A stretch of DNA of 64,000 nucleotides from Ampullaceana balthica (Eukaryota; Mollusca; Gastropoda; Lymnaeidae): assembly GCA_944989445.1 (NCBI GenBank), contig CALYLW010000041.1:2303285-2367284 (forward strand), in the 5' to 3' direction. Below the pieces are notes generated by a model. It ran no database searches, was not told the DNA's origin, and saw only the letters and a list, made by a program, of their open reading frames with translations. This document shows, piece by piece, positions 1-9,283 of the stretch (positions within the stretch are counted from its first letter, which is position 1; each line of letters opens with the position of its first letter). The position numbers were made by a program, and so were the translations under genes.

Positions 1-934
1 TGTTTGGCGAGGGATGTGTATGGTTAGGGTTCAACATTCAGTGAGAAGTGAAGGTGAAACAGATTTATAAAGCTTTGGCGGATCAGTTGTAAAATTCATT
101 TTATGTCACTTTTAGGAAACAAATGAGACAAAGCAATGTTCAAATGCTAATTTCAAATCACAAAGTCATTCAGACTTTATAACGTATATAAATAAGCAGG
201 GTTTTACTACAATCTGGCAAGGTGACGTCATTCACTGGTTGATGTTTTCTTAGACCAAACACTGCAGATAAGTTTTATTATTTTCTTTAACGTCTTTTTT
301 TATACCTCCCCGCTGGCGGAAGCCTTTTCCGGTACTTTCATTATTTCGTTCGCCTTTTAAGGCTCACTCACTCCCTTTTCAATAACCATTTTCTCAGCCT
401 CTACACGTCGATTCTGAAACCTTGTTTTTCTGGCTTATTTCAACTTTCTACAACATTAGAAGTGATCATAAAACTCGGCGTCACTTAGCACAGGCTTAAG
501 ATGCAGTAGTTATAGCCCCAGGCCCCAAATTTGTATTTTTAAATTTAGCGATTAATTTTACATTTCCGCTGTAAAAGTCTTTTGAAAAGACGTCACATTG
601 GTGTTGCATAACGACGTGGTCTAAACGTCTCTTAAAACCTAACTACTTATTGGGCCCTTTTGGTTGGCTTTCGGTTTCAATTGTCAAATATAACAGAATT
701 AATGTTTTAGTGGTTGCTGCAAGGCGAAATGATTGGGACGGAGATTTGAAAAAAAAAGGTAAGAATCTCTATTAGCGATATTTGTTTTTTTCTAATTTTA
801 GAATGATCCGCTTCAAATATAAATGAAGTAAATTCTAAATCCTTGTTAAACTGTTCCAATTTTTTTTAAATGTGCCTTTGGGTAAATTTATGAAAATGTG
901 TGAAATCCACAATCTGAGTTTGAGATTGTATATA
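1..934. other. AT-rich intergenic stretch, no gene seen
   Basis: No open frame of note and no recognisable repeat apart from homopolymer runs. A perfect TGACGTCA palindrome lies at 223-230. Confidence 0.5.
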
Positions 935-1185
935 CTCTTTCTATAGCACGTTCGTTCATAAGCCGACCCCCCCTCCCCTCTTTTGGAAAATAATAGTATT
1001 AAAAGTGTGTGACCTGCTCGTAAGCCGACAAAAAAAAATTGAAAAAAAAATTAAAAAAATAGGACATCATAAACAAAATGGTTCACATTTTTTTTAACTG
1101 CAAGCTTAATTGGCCATTATGATTGTTTACTTTATACTGCCTATCTTTGTCTTTGTGCTCTTTGTTAGGCAAGAGTTACTTATTT
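935..1185. repeat. Dispersed repeat, copy 1 (pair with 48150-48390)
   Basis: The block containing CATAAGCCGACC, a C-run, and TGCTCTTTGTTAGGCAAGAG reappears as its reverse complement at about 48150-48390 (TCTTGCCTAACAAAGAGCA, then a G-run and GGTCGGCTTATG). Two inverted copies 47 kb apart show a dispersed element. No coding capacity is visible and the class is unknown. Confidence 0.6.
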
Positions 1186-1189
1186 TTTT

Positions 1190-1408
1190 TTACCACGTTT
1201 TTATTAACTCGCTTTCGTTGGGCATTGTTTGTTTGTTTGTCCAAGATTTTTTCAAATCTGCCAACGTAAAATTGAACCGCTTTTGATGGTCCTAGAGATC
1301 TGAAAATTTTACCACAGATAGATCTTGGATGACAATACATTGTATTAAAAATTCAGATCGATCGAATGTACCGTTATTAAATTATTGAACTTTTAAGTTT
1401 ATCTATAG
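1190..1408. repeat. Left half of the dispersed element split by the Polinton insertion
   Basis: This stretch matches the reverse complement of about 61251-61465 almost base for base. Shared landmarks include a GTTTGTTTGTTTG run, CTAGAGATCTGAAAATTTTA and TAAGTTTATCTATAG. The match ends exactly at CTATAG (1403-1408) and resumes after the Polinton at 6459. The element belongs to the family that forms the array at the right end of the window. Confidence 0.8.
1403..1408. repeat. Target-site duplication CTATAG, left copy
   Basis: The six bases before the left inverted repeat are identical to 6459-6464 after the right one. Six bp is the duplication length known for Polinton/Maverick integration. 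The paralogous uninterrupted site at 61251-61256 has one CTATAG only. The hexamer is its own reverse complement. Confidence 0.85.
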
Positions 1409-1648
1409 AGTAGTTAGTAATGAGAGAAACGATTATACTTTTGGTGGCGCGCCACCATGACGTCACCACAGCTGTTGCCTTTACCGGCGGCGGCGCGCGG
1501 TAATTATTTTAATTAGACAAGTTAATTAGGGTGTCATAAGTGTCATGTTGTTATACAACATGTTAATTATCTTAGACAAGTTAATTAGTATGTCATGATA
1601 ATTATGTTAATTAGGATATCCTATTGTTATATGTAGGACGTGTGGCGC
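1409..1648. repeat. Left terminal inverted repeat (240 bp)
   Basis: Reads as the reverse complement of 6219-6458 with only isolated differences. It contains a GC-rich block with GGTGGCGCGCCACC, itself a palindrome, next to TGACGTCA at 1458-1465, then AT-rich direct repeats built on TTAGACAAGTTAATTAG. Confidence 0.9.
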
Positions 1649-1747
1649 ATCCTGTGACTTGGGCTATTGTATGTCAAAAGTTAACTATTAAATTTAAATT
1701 AATCGATAACAGCCCTATAATACATACAATAGCCCAAGTCACAGGAT
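1649..1747. repeat. Perfect 26-bp hairpin around a hAT-end fragment
   Basis: Arms at 1649-1674 and 1722-1747 are exact reverse complements (core GACTTGGGCTATTGTATGT). The 47-bp loop holds 1681-1716, which is nearly the same as the right terminus of the hAT element ending at 22271 (...AATCGATAACAGCCCT). The hairpin starts at the first base inside the left inverted repeat and has no partner at the right end. Confidence 0.75.
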
Positions 1748-1854
1748 CCGCAGCGCAGAGACGTCATTTTTAAAGCTTATATTTAAATATATATACAAGT
1801 ACATGGCGCGCATCAGGAGGTGTGCAAAATTCTAAAAGATTTTTTTTTGTCAAT

Positions 1855-2090
1855 ATCATATGACGTCATAGTTTTAGCTTATATTTTAATTTTGGAAAAG
1901 AGGGCGATGTAAAAATAGGATATGAGGATTTATCATTATAAAATACTTTGTGTACATTGCAGGAAGTTTAATATTTCGTTTTTATAAAACACGGATAAGT
2001 TACTTGGGCTTTTTACCCCCCAAAAAGTGGGCGTCGTAGCCGCCCCACAGCCCAAGTGGGCGCCGTAGGCGCACTAAAACCCCTAGTTAT
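1855..2090. repeat. Dispersed repeat with GGCGCC palindromes, copy 1
   Basis: Shares TGACGTCAT, TTAATTTTGGAAAAG, AAAATACTTTGTGTACAT and the ending GGGCGYCGTAGGCGCC-like block with copies at 32166-32430, 51685-52020 and 52720-53015. This copy is inside the Polinton, so either the repeat inserted there or the element captured it. No coding capacity. Confidence 0.7.
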
Positions 2091-2968
2091 TATTATAGTT
2101 ACTGTTGTTTAGCGAATTTGGATAGAGTTAGAGGCTAGTGGCGATGTACTATGTTCATTAACAAAAAAGTGGATATTTTTGTGGCAAGAGAAGTTAGAAT
2201 GTGTAGTGTTTCTGAGCTCTACTTTGAACTTAGAAATCTGTTTCAATACACAATTTTTAGTAAGTTTTCGTATTAGTGAATATAATACAAATTGCGCACC
2301 ACTTGATACACACTCTTAGCACCATAATCCCCAGTCGTGAATGAAAATCTTAAGACGTAAAATATAATGCAGCGTGTTTCATATAAAAAATCAATTAAAC
2401 ATAAACGAAATTTAAATCAAGTTATTTTTAAAAATACAAATACTGAACATTATATTTGACAGATGTCATGGCATAATTTCAAATACTTTTTCAAAATTAA
2501 TCTGATATTAATACTCAAAATCGACATTAATAAACTAAAACACCATTTATTCAATGTATTTGAAATTTAAAACAAAATATGCCTTGATTTTTTTTCCTTA
2601 AAAAATTGACACAATTTTTGCAAGGAAGAATAATTTTCAATTTTCACAATTTCAGTCTTATTTTTATGAGAAAATATCCTTATTATTATAATTACTGTTG
2701 TTTAGCGAATTTCCATTCAACAAGAGATGTTAAATAAAATTCCTACAAATTAATCTTAGAATAGCTCACATGTTTTTTCAACTATTTTTTATAGTTTTTT
2801 ATGTACTCGCAACGATAATTTCCAGAAACACTGAGAACAATGACGTCATTTACTCCGACCCCATCACTTGGTATTATGGATCTCTCTGACGTCCGCCCTT
2901 AGGGTATCTACTGCTTGAAAACTTTGGTTGCGCCGAGGTGCGCAACGATCGCACGTCGCCCAATCAAG

Positions 2969-3577
2969 ATGTCGACCCTTTCTAACTCTATCTGCGAGTC
3001 AAGAGAGCAAGTCTTGTTGCGCACCATCACCGCTCCGTCGGTGTTACCTTCAACCTCAAACTTTCTGAAGAGGACGAAGAAGAAAATCAAAAGGGCCTTC
3101 ACGTGTTGCTTCCCACGGTGCCGTAAGAGAAAGGAAGCCAGCCCCTTCCGAGATGTAAATCCTATAAGCGGGTCTCTGTCCGGCGAATCTTTCTCAAGTC
3201 ATGGAACATACATCGTGACGTCATGTGACGGAAGTATCACGAGCTCCGTTGAATCTCACCCAAACTACATGAGCCTCGTCGAAAGACTCGGCGGGTTCGA
3301 CTGGCCACAGCCGATTTTCGAGGCGACGAACTCTCAGAAGAGACTAACATGCCAGAGTGTCACCAAAAAGGAAAGCGTTGTGGACGTCCGGTCTGGGGCT
3401 GGGGACCGCCCATTGCCCCCTGCCTGCACGCTAACCGTTGCGATCCCGTATAAGCCGCTCTACTTGGCTCCGCCAATCAAAGGAAGCCTAGAAACGAAGA
3501 GCGACTGGATCATCATAGCAACCGTGTTAAGCATCGTCGTGGAGATTATCTTCCAGTGCTGCGTCCTAAGCTACTGA
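2969..3577 (+). CDS. Polinton-borne unknown protein with C-terminal membrane anchor
   Basis: I do not recognise this protein. The frame is open from 2915, but the first ATG is at 2969 and gives 202 residues. The segment is clearly richer in G and C than the surrounding AT-rich DNA, as a real coding region would be. Visible features are a basic, cysteine-containing patch around residues 38-55 (TCCFPRCRKRK), a serine-rich middle, and a hydrophobic stretch in the last 24 residues (IIIATVLSIVVEIIF) ending just before the stop. That layout fits a tail-anchored membrane protein. It lies on the strand opposite the ATPase gene cluster of the same element, the position where Polinton-class elements often keep accessory genes. 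Function unknown; an accessory or host-interaction role is inference only. A perfect TGACGTCA lies 121-128 bp upstream of the ATG and another inside the frame. Confidence 0.6.
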   Translation: MSTLSNSICESREQVLLRTITAPSVLPSTSNFLKRTKKKIKRAFTCCFPRCRKRKEASPFRDVNPISGSLSGESFSSHGTYIVTSCDGSITSSVESHPNYMSLVERLGGFDWPQPIFEATNSQKRLTCQSVTKKESVVDVRSGAGDRPLPPACTLTVAIPYKPLYLAPPIKGSLETKSDWIIIATVLSIVVEIIFQCCVLSY

Positions 3578-3686
3578 GAAGCTCCGACGCTATTCACACC
3601 TTTCCTGGCGACACAACACCATATCACCGCGAGAAAGAGAATTTTCATAAATTTAACCGAGAGAGAAAAAACAAAATACAGTGAGA

Positions 3687-3893
3687 ATGAAGAAAACTCA
3701 AGAATTTACTGAAACAGAACAATCCAAATACAGTGATAATGAATATTCTGCTTTAAAGGAGCAGATTCAAGCCCTGAGAGGCAAGGAGAGGAGAATCACC
3801 TCACCGAAACCCCCAAGTCAAACCACACCACAATCCCAAGTCAATCCCCACCGTAACCCCAAGTCAAACCTCACCACAACCCGTGACAAGTGA
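3687..3893 (+). CDS. Small charged Polinton-borne open frame, unknown
   Basis: A 68-residue frame from the ATG at 3687, 109 bp after the preceding gene on the same strand. The N-terminal half is charged and could form a short helix (EYSALKEQIQALRGKERR). The C-terminal half is a low-complexity Pro/Gln/Asn/Ser tail built from imperfect repeats of PKSN/PQSQ type. No family recognised. It could be a real small gene or the remains of a longer one. The lack of overlap with other features and its co-orientation with 2969-3577 are the only supports. Confidence 0.35.
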   Translation: MKKTQEFTETEQSKYSDNEYSALKEQIQALRGKERRITSPKPPSQTTPQSQVNPHRNPKSNLTTTRDK

Positions 3894-4567
3894 ATGAACC
3901 AATAAAACCAAGACTCCAAAACTCAAATACCAGACCGCGACGATTGTTCCATCCATTCTCATGGATTGGTTCTTAAGTTTCACCCTTAAAAAAAAATATT
4001 TAAATTTAAAAGCACCTTCAGTAGCCAACTACCAATGGCTATAAAGGATAAGCGGAGAATTGTAAAGGTTTTACTTGAAAAATAGTAATTAAAATGTTTT
4101 TCCGCAGCCCTAATATATATATATTTAAAAACATAGTTTCAGTGTAATATCCAAGACCAAGTTTACAGTCAGCGGAAACCCGAAAGGTTTACAGTCGGCG
4201 GAAAGGAAAATGTTGTAGTTTGTGTTTCTGTTCTTTATTGGACTTTACCCATTTTAGGCATTTTTGGACTCCGCTTAAATTAAACCTTTTGACTTCTGAT
4301 CCACGCAATTTTATAGCTTTTCTCCCACCTAAGGCCTAAGATGAACTTGGGAATACATTTCCTATTAAATAGAAAATCAACCTTATGTCAATGTTATAAT
4401 GGGACATCTATACAGGGGAGAAAATACTTTTTAAAAAAAGCCGCGAACATTATTTCCAGAGTAATTGAACTTAGAAGAAGCCATTACTGTGATTATACAA
4501 CTTTTTGGTCAACTTGCCAAGTTGGAGCGGTCGATAAATGTTCTTGTTGTTGGTCGGTTCGTTGTAT

Positions 4568-4825
4568 TTACGGTGGTGGGGTAATTGTGTCCACTAATCC
4601 TAGGGGTTTGTGTCTGTATTCGGTGAGCCTGTTCGTATAACGTTGTAAAGTTTGTTGATATTGTCGTATTTTGTCACGAGGTGACAAGTCTTCTCTGTTT
4701 AGAATTTCTTGCATTTGTGCATCCAATTCTCGGAGACTATCGTTTAATGTATCGGGTGGCATATAGGGTTTTTGAGTGATAGAATCTAGAATACGAGGAT
4801 CGATCAAAATCATTTTCTTGGCCAT
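4568..4825 (-). CDS. Small Polinton/adintovirus-type protein downstream of the packaging ATPase
   Basis: Encodes 85 residues starting at the ATG at 4825. The N terminus MAKKMILIDPRILDS, followed by a segment with regularly spaced Asp/Leu and a helical, Gln-rich stretch (RQYQQTLQRYTNRL), resembles a small protein that I recall as a regular companion of the packaging ATPase in Polinton-class and adintovirus-like elements. Its function is not known to me; a structural or scaffold role is inference. It begins 2 bp after the preceding gene ends, so the three minus-strand genes form a compact virus-like cluster. The frame looks intact. Downstream of its stop the sequence becomes AT-rich and no capsid gene follows. 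Confidence 0.6.
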   Translation of the reverse strand: MAKKMILIDPRILDSITQKPYMPPDTLNDSLRELDAQMQEILNREDLSPRDKIRQYQQTLQRYTNRLTEYRHKPLGLVDTITPPP

Positions 4826-4827
4826 AG

Positions 4828-5151
4828 TTAAAAGCTCAATATTCCTCTAAGCACGTTTAAAACAGGACCCAATAAGGCACCTATGAATCCCCCTTTCTGT
4901 AAGAGTTGTTTCCGTCTTTTGACTGAGAGTCTCTTTTTGGTGAGTTCTCTCAGGGTTGTTTTGTGGTGCTGCAAACGCCGCTTCTGAACAGTTGTGAGTG
5001 GGACGTTTCCTTTTAAAACATTGTGACAGCATTCGCATAGAGTTTCAACGAGTTGAGGGGAGGCATTTTTAACAACAGCTTTTACCCCGGGTGATTTAGC
5101 CCGACACAAGAAACGTAACATTTCTCCGTGTCTTTTCAATGTTTCCGACAT
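4828..5151 (-). CDS. Small basic virion-core-type protein with hydrophobic tail
   Basis: Encodes 107 residues starting at the ATG at 5151. It is strongly basic (many Lys/Arg in the region LQHHKTTLRELTKKR) and ends in a glycine-led hydrophobic segment (GGFIGALLGPVL...). Basic proteins of this size with a GG-hydrophobic end are known from Polinton-class and adintovirus-like elements and have been compared to adenovirus core protein X or membrane-active protein VI. That comparison is from memory. The likely role is binding packaged DNA or acting on membranes during entry, which is inference. The gene starts 2 bp after the stop of the ATPase C-terminal frame and ends 2 bp before the next gene. 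Frame intact. Confidence 0.6.
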   Translation of the reverse strand: MSETLKRHGEMLRFLCRAKSPGVKAVVKNASPQLVETLCECCHNVLKGNVPLTTVQKRRLQHHKTTLRELTKKRLSVKRRKQLLQKGGFIGALLGPVLNVLRGILSF

Positions 5152-5153
5152 TT

Positions 5154-5769
5154 TTATTTAGGTACGTACACAACTTGTCTTTCGTGAGGAAATATAGAAG
5201 TACGTAATCTCAGCTGATCCGAAGTCTCCTGTCGAAGGTCGAGTAGCAAATAACCGTGTGGAACGGTTGTCGTATCTTTAAAACTTTCTTGAACATAGGA
5301 AACGCGACCAGGGTATTTGTTTTGCTAGATGGGTAAACTGCGATCCGTCTCGAGGGTTTATAAATAGAACGATATAATGGGAATTGAGACTTATGGTTCT
5401 TTGTTCTTTATATTTACCGAATACGTTTTGAACAATATACATAACACTGGTGTATCGGTGGTGACTACCTTTAGTAAACAATTTTGTAATCCTGTCATCT
5501 GTTTCAGACATTTCATCGATTACCACGAACCGACGACGTTTATCACCCTCTGACAACTGATCAATGTCAGGAAGTCCTTCCATAAAGCGAACACCTTTCA
5601 TAGTCTCGTATATCGGTTGCCATTCACCGTAACACCATATAATTTCCTCTTGAGTGAGTTCTACCATAGCTGCTATATGTGTCAGCATCTTTGTTACAAA
5701 CACGGTTTTCCCGCTCCCGGTTGGACCGGCGATAAGATCCGTAAAGGGATGTTTCCACCTAGGATCCAT
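5154..5769 (-). pseudogene. Packaging ATPase of the Polinton/adintovirus (A32/FtsK-like) type, frameshifted
   Basis: The intact part is 163 residues from the ATG at 5769. It has a Walker A motif (AGPTGSGKT, residues 14-22), a Walker B motif (RRFVVIDEM, about residues 79-87) and the family's downstream stretch ending in NPRDGSQFTHLAKQI. Such ATPases pump the element's DNA into a capsid. The frame then turns into an unrelated short end and stops at 5278. The conserved C-terminal part of the family continues in a neighbouring frame from about 5322 down to a stop at 5154-5156, so one small indel near 5320 separates the two pieces. If real, the protein lacks about 55 C-terminal residues. A sequencing or assembly indel is the alternative. 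The stop at 5154 sits 2 bp before the next ATG, which supports this as the original end of the gene. Confidence 0.85.
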
Positions 5770-6218
5770 CGTTAAATGTGTTGTCGTTTTATGTGTTTAC
5801 TTCTATTTCATACAGCTTTTTTAATATTATATTCTTTCTACATAGAATACACCTAAATAACCTGAAGACAATTTACATTGACTTATTAGACCGCTAGGTA
5901 ACCAGCACTACCGTACTAACAGGACTTTCAATGAGTTGGTCGTCGCCGAAGTACTGTCTTAGTGGTCTTGGTGTCGTCATTTTAAATATATATAAATAAT
6001 TTGAGAACCACTTAATACATAAAATAAATAAAAATAATTTGAGGACCAATTAATAATTAAATAAAAATAATTTGAGGAACTCTCAATTATTAAATAATTG
6101 AATAAAAAGTTAAAAATGAAATAATTGAATACATTGAAAAAAGTTTTAAAAAGGGGGAAGTAAACCTTAAATACAAATACACGATTATCCCCCTTTAAAC
6201 ATAAAATATGAATTTCCC

Positions 6219-6458
6219 GCGCCACACGTCCTACATATAACAATAGGATATCCTAATTAACATAATTATCATGACATACTAATTAACTTGTCTAAGATAA
6301 TTAACATGTTGTATAACAACATGACACTTATGACACCCTAATTAACTTGTCTAATTAACATAATTACCGCGCGCCGCCGCCGGTAAAGGCAACAGCTGTG
6401 GTGACGTCATGGTGGCGCGCCACCAAAAGTATAATCGTTTCTCTCATTACTAACTACT
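6219..6458. repeat. Right terminal inverted repeat (240 bp)
   Basis: Reverse complement of 1409-1648. It ends CTAACTACT directly before the CTATAG duplication. TGACGTCA at 6402-6409 mirrors 1458-1465. Confidence 0.9.
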
Positions 6459-6464
6459 CTATAG
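6459..6464. repeat. Target-site duplication CTATAG, right copy
   Basis: Identical to 1403-1408. The host element continues directly after it. Confidence 0.85.
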
Positions 6465-6870
6465 TCTATATAAAAGCATCTGTACCGTCGGCTTTTGTTG
6501 ACATCCGTGAGTTCGCCCCGTGACCACATCACAACGTTTTCAAAACGTTTAACGAGCGCTTGTGAGGTGTTTGGTAAAATAAATAGAGGTAAAAAAATAT
6601 TGTTAAAAACCAAGTTTTTATTAGTGGACTAAAAAGAATAAAATAAATAAAGGTAAAAAAAAATGATTTTTAAAAACCACGTTTTTACAAGCGGACTAAA
6701 AAGAAGAAACTAATTTAAAACTTGTAAGTTCAAGTACTTAAATTTAATATGACTAAAAACGTTGGGCGGGTGTTTGGTATAAAAATTAAAGATTTCTAAT
6801 TTAGAAGGCAAAAGAGCGATCTATAAGTGAGAGTATGAGTGAGCTGCATATGTTAAACCTCATAAGCGCC
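6465..6870. repeat. Right half of the split dispersed element
   Basis: Matches the reverse complement of about 60840-61250, sharing TATATAAAAGCATCTGTACC, CGCCCCGTGACCACATCAC, TGAGGTGTTTGGTAAAATAA and AGCGGACTAAAAAGAAGAAA. Together with 1190-1408 it rebuilds an element like the one at 60.7-61.5 kb. Confidence 0.8.
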
Positions 6871-7690
6871 CGTCCTAACATAAGATTTAAACGGTTATTT
6901 GTGGGTACTAACGTAAGATTTAAACAGCTCTACTTCATGTTCTCGTCTGTTCAGAAATAAAAAGGGATTGGGTCTGTGTGGGAATCGATACATGCTTAAA
7001 TCAGAGTATCGTGTGGTGATTTCTGATTAACTTGTTGAAGATTTTGAAAGAGATTTTACAGTCTGTGTTACTCCGGTTGCTTGAAGTTTGACTTTACATT
7101 ATAGACATACTTTCAAATTCGATTAGTCTCGAGGTTCTCATAAAGTTAGCCGCGTGTTTCGAACATGCAGCTCCCTCACACGGGTTTTATTTTTGCTGAG
7201 CGCTTGTCAGAACTTTTCATAGGGGTCCATTGAATGAGGTTGGGCTTCGTTGCCAGAACATTCGGAAATAATTTAGTTCTGGCCTGTGTGTGCTCTATTA
7301 GTAATAATTGTGCTGATAGTGAGGCAACAGCATGTTTCAATGCTATAGTGTCAACATGTTGTTTTGGCCAAGTTACAAAATGGATGAGTTAGTCAACAAC
7401 TTGCCCTTGCAATGGGGGTGGAGGCGGCGGGCTGCTGTGCAATTATTATAGCCAACACTGACCACTTACCCGCCCTCAATTTAACCTTCTACTTAGCTCA
7501 TTTCCCATCTTAAGTTGGTCTTCTTTCCAGGGATAATACTCACAATATCTCGTTTCAAATTCTTGATGTAACTAATCTTTGTGCCTATGAAGAAACGCTG
7601 TTAATTTCAAACTATCTCTAGTTTTAAAATACCTAAGTACAAATAATTATAAAAAAATAAAAAATAAAAATTTAAAAAAAAGGTTCCAAT
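6871..7690. other. Intergenic, no gene seen
   Basis: AT-rich sequence with frequent stops in all frames. No repeat or coding signal identified. Confidence 0.5.
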
Positions 7691-7852
7691 CAGTGGCGTA
7701 ACAACGGCTTGGCATTGGGGAAGTTGCCAAGAGCGCCGGCCTGCGCCAGTTCAAAAGGGCGCCGCTAAAACTCTAATTATTAAATTTGTATTTAAATAAA
7801 GGGCGCCGAAAATGAATTAACCAAGGGCGTCAAAAACCCAGTTACGCCTCTG
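7691..7852. mobile_element. Short non-autonomous element with CAGTGGCGTAAC ends (hAT-like)
   Basis: Begins CAGTGGCGTAAC and ends GTTACGCCTCTG, inverted repeats with one mismatch, 162 bp in total. Flanking octamers GTTCCAAT and TTTCTAAT differ at two positions, which fits an aged 8-bp duplication. The interior carries GGGCGCCG motifs. Related termini lie at 53897-54095 and at 43533-43545. Confidence 0.65.
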
Positions 7853-7860
7853 TTTCTAAT

Positions 7861-9275
7861 CTGCCTCCTGTCGACTCATTGATGACTACATCGACTACTT
7901 CTAAACCAAGGGTGACGCGTTTAGAACCAAAAGAAGTAATGTGCATGTCATGACGTTAAAGTTATCCCTACTGCCGCCCCCAAGGGAGACAATGCAATGT
8001 ATCTAATTACATTTCTTTTTCGAGTTGTCCGTGCACGGTTGACGACAAAATAATGTCGTGGTGAACTAAGCCTGTGTTAATTTACTGGCTGCGTGGATGC
8101 AATCAATAATACACCGACCTTCAGGGGCGGAAAGCTTATTATAAGAAGCCGTGTTTGGAGGGGGACTCTGACTGTGGGATAGTAACAAAACTTCACAAAT
8201 GGTGCTCACTGGCTACACACGCTTAGGTTTCTGGGAATACCATAACGTATTGATTTCTAGCAAAAGACTTTCTGGGGAAATTTTAAAAGGATAAATAATA
8301 AATATTGTAATACTGTTTTCATGTTGTATTTGTGTTTCCTTAGCCTGCAAGTGACTTGCTCTTACATTGGGCTGCTACTATGCAGGCTCTGTAAAAATCT
8401 GGTTAGCCGCACTGAAATGACTTAGATCAATAGCTCGGAGATCAAGCTTAAGTCACGCCCATGGGAATACATACAACAATCAGCCCGCCCTTCCCACGAT
8501 TTAGTGGAAATATGTTTAAAAATATGTTTAATTGTTTAAAAAAAAGAATTCTGTCATGGGAGCTTAAAAAGTCGAAAGTAATTTAAATATTTTTAAATTG
8601 CATAATGCAATGAGATAATCTGCTGAACAATAGATGAGAACACTATGGCAGAAAAATGTTATTTTTATGTTAACGAAAATATGTTTTTTGATTTTAAAAA
8701 ATATAATATATAATATGCAGATTTCTTTTCAAAAGGGCTCAAAAGAAATGTGTATTTTCTTCCTATTTTAAGTGAATTTTCACTAGAAAGATTTATGAAA
8801 TGACATTTTTATAATTTTTTCTTACTTTATTTTTTAGTCTTTAATTTGTAATCATTAAATTATCGACGAAATGTAAAAGTTAATTTATTTACTTTGTTAC
8901 ACAACGAATACACCTAAAATAAAGATTAAATTCATTAGAAGACAACTCCAGACGACTTCTGTTGTAGAAGATGGCGCTGTAAGCAGGGACAAACTCCACG
9001 TGGTGAACACAGAACGTAAGTCAAAGCGGAATTCTATATACATAATCTACATTTTAAACATACTGTGCTATCCAGCCAAGCCCTTTCATAAAAAGTATAT
9101 TTTAACGAAACAATGTAAAGGGGCAGTGAAATTTTTTCAAATGTAGTTACGAAAAAATATTATTAAATTTTTGTGTGCAATATGATTGGACAAGGTGCTT
9201 ATTGCACGAAGAAAATACAATGACATTTTTAAACACCAATCACAATCACAAAATTGAATTACTTAATAATATTTT
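7861..9275. other. Intergenic, no gene seen
   Basis: Mixed composition, becoming AT-rich after 8480. I found no convincing open frame, RNA gene or repeat. Confidence 0.45.
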
Positions 9276-9283
9276 GTTGTCAG

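Larger units (their letters stand above)
1409..6458. mobile_element. Non-autonomous Polinton/adintovirus-like element, 5,050 bp
   Basis: Seen: terminal inverted repeats of 240 bp (1409-1648 and 6219-6458) that begin AGTAGTTAG and end CTAACTACT, flanked by CTATAG on both sides. Inside are a Walker-type packaging ATPase (broken), two small minus-strand genes directly after it, and two plus-strand genes. Known: Polintons/Mavericks and adintoviruses are virus-like DNA transposons with AG-starting inverted repeats, 6-bp target duplications and an A32/FtsK-like packaging ATPase. Missing: no protein-primed DNA polymerase B, retroviral-type integrase, maturation protease or capsid genes can be seen. 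A full element is usually 15-20 kb, so this is a deletion derivative that would need enzymes from elsewhere. The inverted repeats are nearly identical, which suggests a young insertion. The interior also holds older repeats (1649-1747 and 1855-2090). Confidence 0.85.

Noticed and set aside
4341..4640. 99-codon plus-strand frame inside the Polinton
   Set aside because: Overlaps the end of the small minus-strand gene and has no recognisable motif.
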